Below, piece by piece: positions 7,949 to 16,406 of a stretch of DNA of 45,862 nucleotides. The position numbers were made by a program, and so were the translations under genes. Positions within the stretch are counted from its first letter, which is position 1. Each line of letters opens with the position of its first letter. Source of the stretch: JAKGBX01 sp965366835 (GTDB lineage Bacteria; Pseudomonadota; Alphaproteobacteria; Rhodobacterales; Rhodobacteraceae). Below the pieces are notes generated by a model. That model was given only the letters and a program-made list of their open reading frames with translations, was not told where the DNA came from and ran no database searches. The stretch lies in assembly GCA_965366835.1 (NCBI GenBank), contig CBDUGF010000015.1, forward strand, positions 1-45,862. Reading direction: 5' to 3'.

Positions 7949-9556
7949 TCAGCCGCCGTCCTTGCCCGAAGGATTGAACAGATCGTATTCGGGCTTGTAG
8001 ATCGCGCTTGTCATCCCGAAGGCGCCCATCACCGAGTGAAACGGGAAATCATGCGGGAAGCTTTCGGCCCGCTGGATATCGCCCGCCGCTAGCCCGCGGC
8101 TGGCCTTGAAGCTCTCCGACATCCAGACCAGGAACGGCACCTTCCTCTGCGCCTCGGGCGCGATCGCCATCGGCGCGCCGTGCAGGTAGAACCCGCCCTC
8201 GCCCAGCGACTGGCCATGATCGGCGACGTAGAGCAGCACCGCATCGGCGTCCGGCACGGCGGCGAGCTGGGCGATCAGGTCGGCCAGCAGGCTGTCGGTA
8301 TAGCGGATCGTGTTGTCATAGGCGTTGACCAGCTCTTCCTGCGAGCAATCGGCGATCTGCACGGTGTCGCAGACCGGGGTGAAGGCTTTGATATCGTCAG
8401 GGTATTTGCTGAAATAGGCCGGGCCGTGGCTGCCGGTCTGGTGCAGGGTCACGAGGATGCGGCGGGCCTCGGATCGGGCCAGGATCTCGCCCAGCCGCCA
8501 GTTCAGCGCCGCGTCGAACCGGCCATCCGGGCACTCCGCCCCGGAGCAGCCCGCCGCGATGTCGCGGGCATGTTCGAACTTCGATACCTGCATCGGCGGC
8601 GGGCCGGAATTGTTCGACCGATAGAGCGTTTCGACCCCGTGGCGCGTGAGATAACTCAGCAGCGGCTCATGGCCGGTCCGGGGCGAGGCCGCGCGGCCCT
8701 CATGGGTGACGATGCAGGCGGTCGAGGCGATGGTGTTGGTCGAACAGGCATCGCCCGCCGGCAGGGCGATCAGCCCCATGCCGGCGGTGAAGGGTTCGGT
8801 GTCGCGCCCGTAGCCATAAAGCGAGAGGTGATCGGCCCGCGCCGCCTCGCCGATGATCAACACCACGATCTGTTTTCGCGCCGGGCTGTCTTCGGCGAAG
8901 CTGGCATCGGGCAGCAATTCCTGCGCCCGGTTGGCCAGCGCGGTGCGGTTGAGATAGCGCGCGGTGTTGGCGACATAGGACCACGGCAGGATCTTGCCGC
9001 CGAGCAGCGTGGCGTGGCGATCGAACCACAGCCAGGTGAACGAGGTGGCGAAGATCCAGGCGCACATGGCAATTACCGCCCCAGCGGCGCCCGCAACCCG
9101 CCAATACCGGCGCGGCGGGCGGATCCGCGCCGCCCAGATCAGCGCCCCCGGCACCGCCCCGAGGCCGAGGACATAGGGCAGCATCCCGGCATGCCACAGC
9201 TCGCTCGCTTCGCGCGTGTCGGTGTTGAGGATGTTGCCGATCATCGAGCGGTCGAACACGATGCCATAGGTCTGCATGAAATAGAGCGCCGCCGCGTTGG
9301 TCAGGAACAGCGCCACCGCCACCAGCTTCATCAGCCGCAGCGACAGCGCCGAGAGCAGCAGCAGGAGCGCCACCAGCAGGCAGAAGCCGATGACCTGCAC
9401 GGTGGCGAGTTGCAGCACGCCCTGCATCTGCGGCAGATCGGCGACCGAGACGGCGAACCGGTTGAGCGGCCCCTGGAACAGGATCAGGTTGGCCAGCGCG
9501 ACCAGGCTGACGAACCCGAACAGCCCGATCGGTTTTGACATGCTGAGACGGCGCAT
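7949..9556 (-). CDS. eptA: Phosphoethanolamine transferase, EptA/MCR family
   Basis: This inner-membrane enzyme of about 535 residues would transfer phosphoethanolamine from phosphatidylethanolamine to lipid A or another envelope acceptor, with the catalytic domain in the periplasm. The N-terminal third has five hydrophobic helices. The alkaline-phosphatase/sulfatase-type domain follows: IIGEAARADHLSLYGYGRDT (metal Glu and family signature), ACSTNTIASTAC (carrying the Thr that aligns with the EptA nucleophile) and DHGQSLGEGGFYLHGAP (Asp-His metal site). Cysteines are arranged as in EptA. The ATG at 9556 is used; an ATG at 9541 is equally possible, since neither has a well-spaced ribosome binding site. 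The exact acceptor is inferred from family only. Confidence 0.8.
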   Translation of the reverse strand: MRRLSMSKPIGLFGFVSLVALANLILFQGPLNRFAVSVADLPQMQGVLQLATVQVIGFCLLVALLLLLSALSLRLMKLVAVALFLTNAAALYFMQTYGIVFDRSMIGNILNTDTREASELWHAGMLPYVLGLGAVPGALIWAARIRPPRRYWRVAGAAGAVIAMCAWIFATSFTWLWFDRHATLLGGKILPWSYVANTARYLNRTALANRAQELLPDASFAEDSPARKQIVVLIIGEAARADHLSLYGYGRDTEPFTAGMGLIALPAGDACSTNTIASTACIVTHEGRAASPRTGHEPLLSYLTRHGVETLYRSNNSGPPPMQVSKFEHARDIAAGCSGAECPDGRFDAALNWRLGEILARSEARRILVTLHQTGSHGPAYFSKYPDDIKAFTPVCDTVQIADCSQEELVNAYDNTIRYTDSLLADLIAQLAAVPDADAVLLYVADHGQSLGEGGFYLHGAPMAIAPEAQRKVPFLVWMSESFKASRGLAAGDIQRAESFPHDFPFHSVMGAFGMTSAIYKPEYDLFNPSGKDGG

Positions 9557-9651
9557 CCTCAAGGGCGTTTTCCGGCTGTTGCTCGCCCCCCGTCATAGCG
9601 CAAATCGCCGCCGCCGCCAGCCCGGATCGCGGCGCCTTGCCGGCCCCGGCG

Positions 9652-10629
9652 CTAGGGCGCCAGCATCCATTTGCCCTTCGGCCAGAACGCATGGAAGGCA
9701 AAGGCGAACATCACGTCATGCGCCACATCCCTGCCGGCGCCTTCGCGCACCCGGATCGTGCCGACCTCCTTGCCCTGCGCGATCTGCCCGGCATCGAGCG
9801 CCGAAGCCTGCCCGGCAACCCAGGAGATCACCACCCCGGCCTCGCTGATCTCGCCCGCCCGGCGCAGCCGCTCCATCGGCCAGGCCCGCGCGCCCACGCG
9901 CACCACCCGCGCCAGCGGCTCGATGCCGTGCGGCGGGCGCTCGCCGGAATAGAGGAAGGGCCGCTTGGAGCTGTCATAGCGCACATAAGGATTGCGGCCA
10001 TAATCGCGGGTATGGTCGGGCCGCGCCATCACCAGCCCCTGCGGATTGCGCGCCTTGAACTGGTCCCAGCTTTCCATCCAGCTGGCGATCATCCTGAGCT
10101 CGACGCCGTTCATCTCGCCGACGATGCCCTGCCCCAGCGCCTGTTGCCACCAGCTCTGGGTCTCGCGGTCATACATCACCATGTCGGAATTCCTGAGCTT
10201 GCCCGACACCCCGAAGGTAAGCACCCTGCCCTTGACCCGGCGATCGAAGGTGAGCGCCGAGTTGCACAGCGGGCAAAAGGTCACCGCGACGGGCAGATTG
10301 CCGATCCGGTCGTTCACGATCTCGTGCCAGGTGAGATAGCGGATCGGATAGGCGCGCGGGGTCTGGCCGTCGATCTCCACGGTGATCACCGGCTCGCGCC
10401 CCGCGATGCGGCTTTCCCTGGTGACGGGAATGAAGTCGGGATCGCTGAGCGCCGGAATGCCATCCTTGGGCGGCCCGCCCGACAGGATTTCGCTCCAGTT
10501 CGCCACCGAAGTGCGCGAGAAATCGGTCTCGGGCCATTCGTGCTTCCAGAAATTCGGATCGGCCAGCGCCGCGCCGCCGCCCATTGCGACAACCAGCGCC
10601 AGCGCCAGCGAGATGCTGCGAAAATACAT
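9652..10629 (-). CDS. DUF3179 domain-containing secreted protein
   Basis: The 325-residue product starts at ATG 10629, six bases after GGGAGG, and opens with a signal peptide (ISLALALVVAMGGGAALA). The rest matches the DUF3179 family: PRAYPIRYLTWHEIVND, then VAVTFCPLCNSALTFDR with its conserved C-P-L-C pair, a F-G-V-S-G-(K)-L-R-N-S-D-(M/L) segment and W-W-Q-Q. The CPLC motif near the family core is probably a metal or redox site in the periplasm, but the family's biochemical role is not known. It lies 128 bp after the cyclophilin gene on the same strand and 95 bp before eptA, so a shared transcript is possible. Confidence 0.85.
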   Translation of the reverse strand: MYFRSISLALALVVAMGGGAALADPNFWKHEWPETDFSRTSVANWSEILSGGPPKDGIPALSDPDFIPVTRESRIAGREPVITVEIDGQTPRAYPIRYLTWHEIVNDRIGNLPVAVTFCPLCNSALTFDRRVKGRVLTFGVSGKLRNSDMVMYDRETQSWWQQALGQGIVGEMNGVELRMIASWMESWDQFKARNPQGLVMARPDHTRDYGRNPYVRYDSSKRPFLYSGERPPHGIEPLARVVRVGARAWPMERLRRAGEISEAGVVISWVAGQASALDAGQIAQGKEVGTIRVREGAGRDVAHDVMFAFAFHAFWPKGKWMLAP

Positions 10630-10757
10630 GCGGGGCCTCCCTTTTGCGGCGAGGATGGCCCGGAAATGCCGATCTGCCCAGCCCCTCACACGGGGTTGTG
10701 ACGCCGGGTGTGGCCCGGTGAGGGGCAAGGTGCGTGACATCACGCACCCTGCGGGGG

Positions 10758-11306
10758 TCACTCGGTGATGGCGACTTTCTTCATCATGTCGGGCTGGCCG
10801 GTGATGGCGCCGCTGCGCGAATGGCCGCGCTTGATCGCATCGACCACCTCCATGCCCGCGGTCACCTTGCCGACAACTGTGTACTGCCCGTTGAGGAAAT
10901 AGCCCTCGTCGAACATGATGAAGAACTGGCTGTTGGCGCTGTCGGGGCTCTGGCTGCGCGCCATGCCGACCACGCCGCGATCGAACGGCACATCGGAGAA
11001 CTCGGCCTTGATGTCGGGCCGCTCCGAGCCGCCCATGCCGGCGCGGCGCATGTCCATGCCCATCTTGCCGAATTGCACATCGCCGGTCTGGGCCATGAAG
11101 CCCTCGATCACCCGGTGAAAGACGACGCCATCATAGGCGCCCGCCTGGGCCAGCGCGCTGATCTGCGCCACATGGTTGGGTGCCACCTCTTCCAGCAGGT
11201 CGATGGTGATGGTGCCGTTGGCGCCCTCGCCCTCGACCTCGATGGTCATTTCCGTGGCGAAGGCAGGGCTGGCGAGCAGCATCAGGGCAAAGGCAAGCTT
11301 ACGCAT
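10758..11306 (-). CDS. Periplasmic peptidyl-prolyl cis-trans isomerase (cyclophilin)
   Basis: A 182-residue cyclophilin with a signal peptide (MRKLAFALMLLASPAFA), so it should act on proline bonds of proteins in the periplasm. Family motifs are in order: FHRVIEGFMAQTGD (catalytic Arg and Gln), SQSPDSANSQFFIMF (the ANSQFF signature) and YTVVGKVTAGMEVVDAI. Bacterial cyclophilins of this short type lack the Trp of the human cyclosporin site, and a Tyr-(F) segment occupies that place here. Its ATG at 11306 overlaps the stop of the upstream cytoplasmic cyclophilin gene by eight bases, so the two are translationally coupled paralogues. Confidence 0.9.
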   Translation of the reverse strand: MRKLAFALMLLASPAFATEMTIEVEGEGANGTITIDLLEEVAPNHVAQISALAQAGAYDGVVFHRVIEGFMAQTGDVQFGKMGMDMRRAGMGGSERPDIKAEFSDVPFDRGVVGMARSQSPDSANSQFFIMFDEGYFLNGQYTVVGKVTAGMEVVDAIKRGHSRSGAITGQPDMMKKVAITE

Positions 11307-11805
11307 CGGCGGCCACCTTGACGCTGATCATCCGGTCGGGATTGGCCGGCGGCTCGCCCTTGGCGATGGCATCGACATGCTCCATGCCGGAAATCACCTG
11401 GCCATAGACGGTATACTGGCCATTGAGGAAATCATTGTCCTTGAAGTTGATGAAGAACTGCGAATTGGCCGAATTCGGGCTTTGCGAACGCGCCGCGCCG
11501 AGCGAGCCGCGGGCATGCGGCACCTTGGAGAATTCCGCCGGCAGGTCCGGCAGGTCGGATCCGCCGGTGCCGGCACGGCCCGGATTGTAATCCTTTTCCA
11601 TGTTGGCATGCTCGACATCGCCGGTCTGGGCCATGAAGCCGCCGATCACCCGGTGAAAGGCGACGTTGTCATAGGCACCGGCGCGCGCCAGCTCCTTCAT
11701 CCGCTCGCAATGCTTCGGCGCCACGTCGGGCAAGAGCTGGATCGTGACGGTGCCGTCCTTCAGCTCCATCAGGATGGTGTTCTCGGGGTCTTTGATCTCG
11801 GCCAT
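11299..11805 (-). CDS. Cytoplasmic peptidyl-prolyl cis-trans isomerase (cyclophilin)
   Basis: A 168-residue cyclophilin without a signal peptide, thus cytoplasmic. It carries FHRVIGGFMAQTGD, SQSPNSANSQFFINF and YTVYGQVISGMEHVDAI, the same motif series as its downstream partner. The two proteins look like products of a tandem duplication followed by re-targeting. The start ATG 11805 has GGAG at a spacing of six bases. It is the first gene of a two-gene operon with the periplasmic cyclophilin (8-bp overlap) and is divergent from pgk. Confidence 0.9.
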   Translation of the reverse strand: MAEIKDPENTILMELKDGTVTIQLLPDVAPKHCERMKELARAGAYDNVAFHRVIGGFMAQTGDVEHANMEKDYNPGRAGTGGSDLPDLPAEFSKVPHARGSLGAARSQSPNSANSQFFINFKDNDFLNGQYTVYGQVISGMEHVDAIAKGEPPANPDRMISVKVAADA

Positions 11806-11839
11806 GGGGCGCTCCTATGTTTGGTGTTCGCCCTTACCT

Positions 11840-11951
11840 AAAGCGTTTCGCGCGAAACCTGAAGTGGGGTTTGTCGCGAAACGCACGCAACGACTTCCAT
11901 GTCGCGCCGCGCTTCGCATCTCCCCTGCAACAGGGCGACGCGAAACGCTTT
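11840..11951. repeat. Palindrome-bounded intergenic element (RIME-like)
   Basis: A 112-bp element bounded by a perfect 13-bp inverted repeat, AAAGCGTTTCGCG (11840-11852) and CGCGAAACGCTTT (11939-11951). The 10-mer CGCGAAACGC also occurs inside at 11875-11884, so the left arm can pair with either the inner or the outer copy. A similar but not identical element lies at 18274-18369. Size, position between genes and the GCGTTTC/GAAACGC ends resemble the RIME-type mosaic repeats described in rhizobia. It lies upstream of pgk and the divergent cyclophilin operon. Confidence 0.6.
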
Positions 11952-11983
11952 ATGCCGCCTTGTCGCAAGGGACAAGCGGGCGG

Positions 11984-12013
11984 TTGACCTCTGCGCCTTC
12001 AGCCGCCTATTCA
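11984..12013 (+). promoter_or_regulatory. Probable pgk promoter
   Basis: TTGACC (11984-11989) and TATTCA (12008-12013) are separated by 18 bp, giving a start near 12020 and a very short leader before the pgk ribosome binding site (GGAGGG, 12028-12033). A palindrome, CTTGTC-N6-GACAAG (11959-11976), sits just upstream of the -35 box and could be an operator. Confidence 0.45.
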
Positions 12014-12037
12014 GGCGCGACAAATCTGGAGGGCGCG

Positions 12038-13222
12038 ATGGGCTGGAAAACACTCGACGACATGAACCTGGCCGGCAAGCGGGTGCTCATCCGGGTCGAT
12101 ATCAACGTGCCGATGAAGGATGGCAAGGTGAGCGACGCGACCCGGATCGAGCGCATCGTGCCGACGGTGCGCGATGTCCTGGCGCGCGGCGGCCTGCCGA
12201 TCCTGATCGCCCATTTCGGCCGCCCCAAGGGCAAAAGCGTGCTCGATCTCTCCCTGCGCGCCACGCTGCCGGCGCTGCAACAGGCGCTCGGCTGCAAGGT
12301 CGGCTTCATCGAGACGCTGGAGGCGGCGGAAAATCTCACTGCCGAAGCCCAGGCGGCGGATGTGCTGCTCTTGGAAAACATCCGCTTTCATCCCGGCGAA
12401 GAGCAGAACGATCCGGCTTTCGCCCGGCGCCTGGCCGGGCTCGGCGATGTCTATGTCAACGATGCCTTCTCGGCGGCGCACCGCGCCCATGCCAGCACCG
12501 AAGGCCTGGCCCGGCTGATGCCGTCCTGCGCCGGGCGCCTGATGCAGGCCGAGCTCGAAGCGCTGGAGGCGGCCCTCGGCACGCCGGTGCGCCCGGTGGT
12601 CGCGGTGGTCGGCGGCGCCAAGGTCTCGACCAAGCTCGCCCTCCTGGGCAACCTGGTGGAGAGGGTCGATCATCTGGTGATCGGCGGCGGCATGGCCAAC
12701 ACGTTTCTCGCCGCGCAAGGCATCGACGTCGGCAAATCGCTCTGCGAACACGAGATGGCCGACACCGCGCGCGAGATCATGGCCCGGGCGGCGACGGCGG
12801 GCTGCGAGATCATCCTGCCGGAAGACGTGGTCGTGGCCCGCGAATTCGCGCCCCATGCGCCGAGCCAGACCGTACCGGCCACCGAATGCCCCGCCGACGC
12901 GATGATCCTCGACGCCGGGCCCAATACGGTGGCGCGCATCTTCACCGCCTTCGAGTCCGCCAGAACCCTGATCTGGAACGGCCCGCTCGGCGCCTTCGAG
13001 ATCGCCCCGTTCGACGCCGCCACCAACGCCGCCGCGCTGAAAGCCGCCGAGCTGACCCGCGCCGGTGCGCTGATCTCGGTGGCCGGCGGCGGCGATACCG
13101 TGTCGGCGCTCAACCAGGCCGGGGCGGCGGCGGATTTCACCTATATTTCCACCGCCGGCGGCGCCTTCCTGGAATGGATGGAAGGCAAGACCCTGCCCGG
13201 CGTGGCGGCGCTGGAGGGGTGA
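12038..13222 (+). CDS. pgk: Phosphoglycerate kinase
   Basis: The 394-residue enzyme interconverts 1,3-bisphosphoglycerate plus ADP and 3-phosphoglycerate plus ATP in glycolysis, gluconeogenesis and, where present, the Calvin cycle. The N-domain has RVLIRVDINVPMKDGK and HFGRPKGK (substrate binding), LLLENIRFHPGEE and VNDAFSAAHRAHAST. The C-domain has VVGGAKVSTKLALL, the GGGMANTFL nucleotide loop, WNGPLGAFE and ISVAGGGDTVSALN. Length equals the family norm. The ATG at 12038 follows GGAGGG; an upstream in-frame extension runs through the intergenic repeat and is not protein-like. It stands alone, divergent from the cyclophilin operon, with no gap or fba gene beside it. Confidence 0.97.
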   Translation: MGWKTLDDMNLAGKRVLIRVDINVPMKDGKVSDATRIERIVPTVRDVLARGGLPILIAHFGRPKGKSVLDLSLRATLPALQQALGCKVGFIETLEAAENLTAEAQAADVLLLENIRFHPGEEQNDPAFARRLAGLGDVYVNDAFSAAHRAHASTEGLARLMPSCAGRLMQAELEALEAALGTPVRPVVAVVGGAKVSTKLALLGNLVERVDHLVIGGGMANTFLAAQGIDVGKSLCEHEMADTAREIMARAATAGCEIILPEDVVVAREFAPHAPSQTVPATECPADAMILDAGPNTVARIFTAFESARTLIWNGPLGAFEIAPFDAATNAAALKAAELTRAGALISVAGGGDTVSALNQAGAAADFTYISTAGGAFLEWMEGKTLPGVAALEG

Positions 13223-13270
13223 TCCTTCAAGCCGCCGCGCATATGGCACGGAAGGGAGCCTCCGGCGGGG

Positions 13271-13352
13271 ATATTTGTGGCAAGATGAAGGCAGGCGGTC
13301 TCTTTACTTTCATCTTTCCTAAAATACTTCGGGGGTTCGGGGGCTGGCCCCC
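13271..13352. repeat. Intergenic inverted repeat and GC hairpin after pgk
   Basis: Between pgk and the SDR gene, ATATTTGTGGCAAGATGAAG (13271-13290) is an imperfect inverted match to CTTTCATCTTTCCTAAAATA (13308-13327). A GC hairpin, GGGGG-CTGG-CCCCC (13339-13352 with one centre G), follows. I recall similar 'CATCTT..AAATA..CCGG' blocks between genes in Rhodobacterales, so this is probably a dispersed intergenic repeat that may also act as the pgk terminator. Confidence 0.4.
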
Positions 13353-13399
13353 GATAGGAACGCAAGCTGCGCGCGCGCATTCATCAGGATACTCCTAGC

Positions 13400-14173
13400 A
13401 TGACAACATACTGCCTCATCACCGGCGCCTCGGGCGGGATCGGCGCGCATTTCGCGCAGGAAGCGGCGAACGCGGGGTATGATCTCATCCTCAGCGCGCG
13501 GGCGCTTGAGCGGCTGGAGCCGCTGGCCGAGGAGCTGCGCGCGACGGGGCGCGAGGTGATCTGCATCGCCGCCGATCTGAGCCTGCCCGGCGTCGGAGCG
13601 GCGCTCTGGCAGGAGGCCAGCGCGGGGCGCGAGATCGCGGTTCTGGTCAACAATGCCGGGCTCGGCGTGCATGGGTCGGTCAGCGATCCTGCCATCGCCG
13701 GGCAGCAGCGCGACGTGATCGCTGTCAACGTGGTGGCCGCCAGCGAGTTGATGATGGAAGCCGCCCGCGACATGGCCGCCAGGGGGCGCGGCCATATCCT
13801 CAACGTGTCGTCTTCCGCCGCCTTCATGCCGGGGCCGGGCATGGCCAGCTATCACGCCTCCAAGGCCTATCTGCTGTCGCTCAGCGAGGCCGCCTCGGTC
13901 GATCTCAGGCCCCACGGCGTCAGCGTCACCGCGCTCTGCCCCGGCCCCACCGATACCGGCTTTTTCGAGGCCGGCGATGTGACTGGCGCGCTGGCGCTGA
14001 GGTTCCTGCCCAAGGCCCGCCCCGAAGCCATCGCGCGCGCCGGGTGGCGCGGGATGATGGCGGGCAAGCGCATGGTCGTGCCCGGGTTGCTCTACAAGCT
14101 GATCGGCTTTTCGGTGCGCTTCATGCCGCGCGGGCTGCTGCTCTGGGTCGCCCGGATCTATTGGAAGAAATAG
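13400..14173 (+). CDS. Short-chain dehydrogenase/reductase (SDR)
   Basis: A 257-residue classical SDR. The Rossmann signature ITGASGGIG lies at about residues 7-15, the NNAG motif near 88, the catalytic Ser in LNVSSSAAFMPGPGM and the Y-x(3)-K pair in YHASKAY (about 153-157). After the core, a hydrophobic C-terminal segment (LLYKLIGFSVRFMPRGLLLWVARIYW) suggests membrane association, as in the SDR group around DltE/YqjQ. It would oxidise or reduce an unknown alcohol or ketone with NAD(P)H. The gene is convergent with the thioesterase gene, only seven bases apart. Confidence 0.85.
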   Translation: MTTYCLITGASGGIGAHFAQEAANAGYDLILSARALERLEPLAEELRATGREVICIAADLSLPGVGAALWQEASAGREIAVLVNNAGLGVHGSVSDPAIAGQQRDVIAVNVVAASELMMEAARDMAARGRGHILNVSSSAAFMPGPGMASYHASKAYLLSLSEAASVDLRPHGVSVTALCPGPTDTGFFEAGDVTGALALRFLPKARPEAIARAGWRGMMAGKRMVVPGLLYKLIGFSVRFMPRGLLLWVARIYWKK

Positions 14174-14180
14174 CCCCGGC

Positions 14181-14630
14181 TCAGCCCTTCACATCTTCGC
14201 GCCCCTGCACCACCATCATCGTCGCGCTCAACCGGGCGATCTCGCGCTCTGCTTCCCCGTCAATGGCGCGCGCCACCGCCTCGGTGAAGATCAGTGTGCG
14301 ACCCGGTTTCAGCACCCGCGCATGGATGTTGAACCGCCGCCCCCTGGCCGGGGCCATGAACGACGCCTTGAGCTCCACCGTCAGCACCCCCGCCTCTTCC
14401 GGCATCAGCGTATAGGCGGCAAACCCGGCGGCGGTATCCATCGCCGAAGTCACCACCCCGGCATGCAGGAAGCCGTGCTGCTGGGTCAGTTCGGCATCGA
14501 ACGGCAGCGACAGCCAGACCTCGCCGGGCGCCACATCGTCGATCCGCACGCCCATCGTCCGCATCGCCGGCTGGGCGGCAAAGCTCGCCCTCGTGCGCGC
14601 GGCAAAATCGCCAAAAGTCTGAAATCTCAT
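14181..14630 (-). CDS. PaaI-type hotdog thioesterase
   Basis: The 149-residue protein has the hotdog-fold pattern of PaaI/YbgC-like acyl-CoA thioesterases: QQHGFLHAGVVTSAMDTAAGFAAY holds the helix with H-G and the catalytic-type Asp, followed by a strand VLTVELKASFMAPARGRRF. It would hydrolyse an acyl- or aryl-CoA in the cytoplasm. Its ATG overlaps the stop of the upstream acyl-CoA dehydrogenase gene by four bases (ATGA), so the two are translationally coupled and probably act on related CoA esters. The specific substrate is unknown. Confidence 0.85.
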   Translation of the reverse strand: MRFQTFGDFAARTRASFAAQPAMRTMGVRIDDVAPGEVWLSLPFDAELTQQHGFLHAGVVTSAMDTAAGFAAYTLMPEEAGVLTVELKASFMAPARGRRFNIHARVLKPGRTLIFTEAVARAIDGEAEREIARLSATMMVVQGREDVKG

Positions 14631-16249
14631 CCCAGCCGCTCCAGGATCGCGCCGCTATCGAGCCCGGTGACCGCGCCATAGACCCTTCCGCGCCCGCCCA
14701 CCTCGAGCCGCGTCGCGGCGTAGCCATCGCCCACTGCCGCAGGCGAAAACCGCAGCAGCACCGAAGCGGAGAGCAGCGTCGCCAGGCTCTCGACAAACCA
14801 GCGCGCCGCGCCTTCCTCGGGCAGCCCGGGCCAGCGCTCGAAATGCGCCACCAGCGCCGCGTCATAGGCCCGGCTCGCGCCCTTCGCCGCCTCAAGCTCG
14901 GCGCGCAATGCCTCTGCCGCCGCGCCGTCGCGCGAAAGCGCGCGCAGCACATCGAGGCAGATCACGTTGCCCGACCCCTCCCAGATCGAATTCAGCGGCG
15001 TTTCGCGAAACAGCATCGGCAGCGGCGTGTCATCGGTATAGCCGACCCCGCCGAGGCACTCCATCGCCTCATAGACCACGCTGGGACACAGCTTGTTGCC
15101 GAGGAATTTTGCCAGCGCCACAGCGATGCGGGCAAAGGCGCGATCCTCCGGCGTGTCGCCATCAAAGGCCCGGGCAATGCGGAAGGCCAGCGCCGCCGAG
15201 CCTTCGAAATCGAGCGCCAGATCGGCCAGAACCGAGCGCATCATCGGCTGGTCGATCAAGCGGCGCTGAAACGCGCGCCGCCCCTCGACCCACCATTTCG
15301 CCTCGGCCAGCGCGCCGCGCATCAGCCCGGCAGGGGCCACCGAGGTCGAAAGCCGGGTGTGATGCACCATCTCGATAATGGTCTTCACGCCCTTGCCCTC
15401 CTCGCCCAGCCGATATGCCAGCGCGTCGTGATACTCGATCTCGCTGCTTGCATTGGCCTTGTTGCCGAGCTTCTCCTTCAGCCGCATGACGTGGATCGTG
15501 TTGCGCTCCCCTTCGAGCCATCTCGGCACCAGGAAACAGGTCAATCCCCCCGGCGCCTGGGCCAGCGTCAGGAAACCATCCGACATCGGCGCGGAGCAGA
15601 ACCATTTGTGGCCGCGCAGCCGCCAGGCATCGCCATCGGGCGTCGCCACCGTCGAATTGGCGCGCACGTCCGAGCCGCCCTGTTTCTCGGTCATCGCCAT
15701 GCCCAGCGTCACCGCCCGCTTGTCGCCCACAGGGGCGCGCGCCGTGTCATAATCCCGCGCGGTCAGCTTCGGCGCCCAGGCTTCGGCCAGCCCGGCATCG
15801 GCGGAGAGCGCCGGCACGGCGGCATAACTCATCACCATCGGGCAGGTCACGCCCGGTTCGACCTGGCTGGTCATGTAGCACATCGCGGTATGCACCGAAT
15901 GGCCGCCCGGCGTGCCGTCCCAGGGCGCGGCGGAGAACCCGGCCTCGAGCCCGGCCTGCATCAGCGCGTGATAGGCCTGGTGAAAGCGCACCTCGTCGAG
16001 CCTGCGCCCGGAGCGATCGAAGCTGACCAGTTCGGGCGGATGGCGGTTGGCCATGCGGCCCGCCTCGCGCATCTCTTCGCCGCCGAGCAGGGCGCCATAT
16101 TCGGCCAGCGGCGCCGCCGCCGCGCCAGACAACGCCATGTGGTCACGCAGCACCGGATCGCCGGCCCAGAGATCGGCGCCGCCCCGGGGCATCGGTTGGT
16201 TTTCGACCTCGTGGGTCGGCAGATCGCCGCGCGGTGCGGAATGTGTCAT
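14627..16249 (-). CDS. aidB: AidB-like acyl-CoA dehydrogenase family protein
   Basis: The 540-residue flavoprotein matches E. coli AidB in length and in many blocks: FNQPIP-like NQPMPRGGADLW at the start, NRHPPEL, RRLDEVRFH, CPMVMSYAA, GMAMTEKQGGSDVRANST, LRGHKWFCSAPMSD, ECLGGVGYTDDTPLP and FRETPLNSIWEGSGN. In E. coli AidB is an alkylation-response protein that binds FAD and DNA and has weak acyl-CoA dehydrogenase activity. Alphaproteobacterial homologues are often not Ada-controlled, and no Ada box was looked for successfully here. Start ATG 16249 has GGGAG eight bases upstream, which is better than the upstream in-frame extension. Coupled to the thioesterase gene by a 4-bp overlap, which suggests real acyl-CoA metabolism as an alternative role. 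Confidence 0.85.
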   Translation of the reverse strand: MTHSAPRGDLPTHEVENQPMPRGGADLWAGDPVLRDHMALSGAAAAPLAEYGALLGGEEMREAGRMANRHPPELVSFDRSGRRLDEVRFHQAYHALMQAGLEAGFSAAPWDGTPGGHSVHTAMCYMTSQVEPGVTCPMVMSYAAVPALSADAGLAEAWAPKLTARDYDTARAPVGDKRAVTLGMAMTEKQGGSDVRANSTVATPDGDAWRLRGHKWFCSAPMSDGFLTLAQAPGGLTCFLVPRWLEGERNTIHVMRLKEKLGNKANASSEIEYHDALAYRLGEEGKGVKTIIEMVHHTRLSTSVAPAGLMRGALAEAKWWVEGRRAFQRRLIDQPMMRSVLADLALDFEGSAALAFRIARAFDGDTPEDRAFARIAVALAKFLGNKLCPSVVYEAMECLGGVGYTDDTPLPMLFRETPLNSIWEGSGNVICLDVLRALSRDGAAAEALRAELEAAKGASRAYDAALVAHFERWPGLPEEGAARWFVESLATLLSASVLLRFSPAAVGDGYAATRLEVGGRGRVYGAVTGLDSGAILERLG

Positions 16250-16406
16250 TTTGGTCTCTCCCTTCGGAGCAATCAGAGCAAATCGGCGCGCCCGGCAAAA
16301 GGGGGATTCACAACACACCTCCCCTGTGGCACTAATTTCCTCGCGTCATATCGGCGCGACATGAGGCAAACGAGGGCGAAACGCCCCGAGACGGCAGACC
16401 GGAACG

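Noticed and set aside
8180..9538. 452-codon plus-strand frame opposite eptA
   Set aside because: Antisense shadow; the minus strand carries the full catalytic motif set.
11744..12037. N-terminal extension of pgk by about 98 codons
   Set aside because: It passes through the palindromic repeat and promoter, and the normal start with a good ribosome binding site is at 12038.
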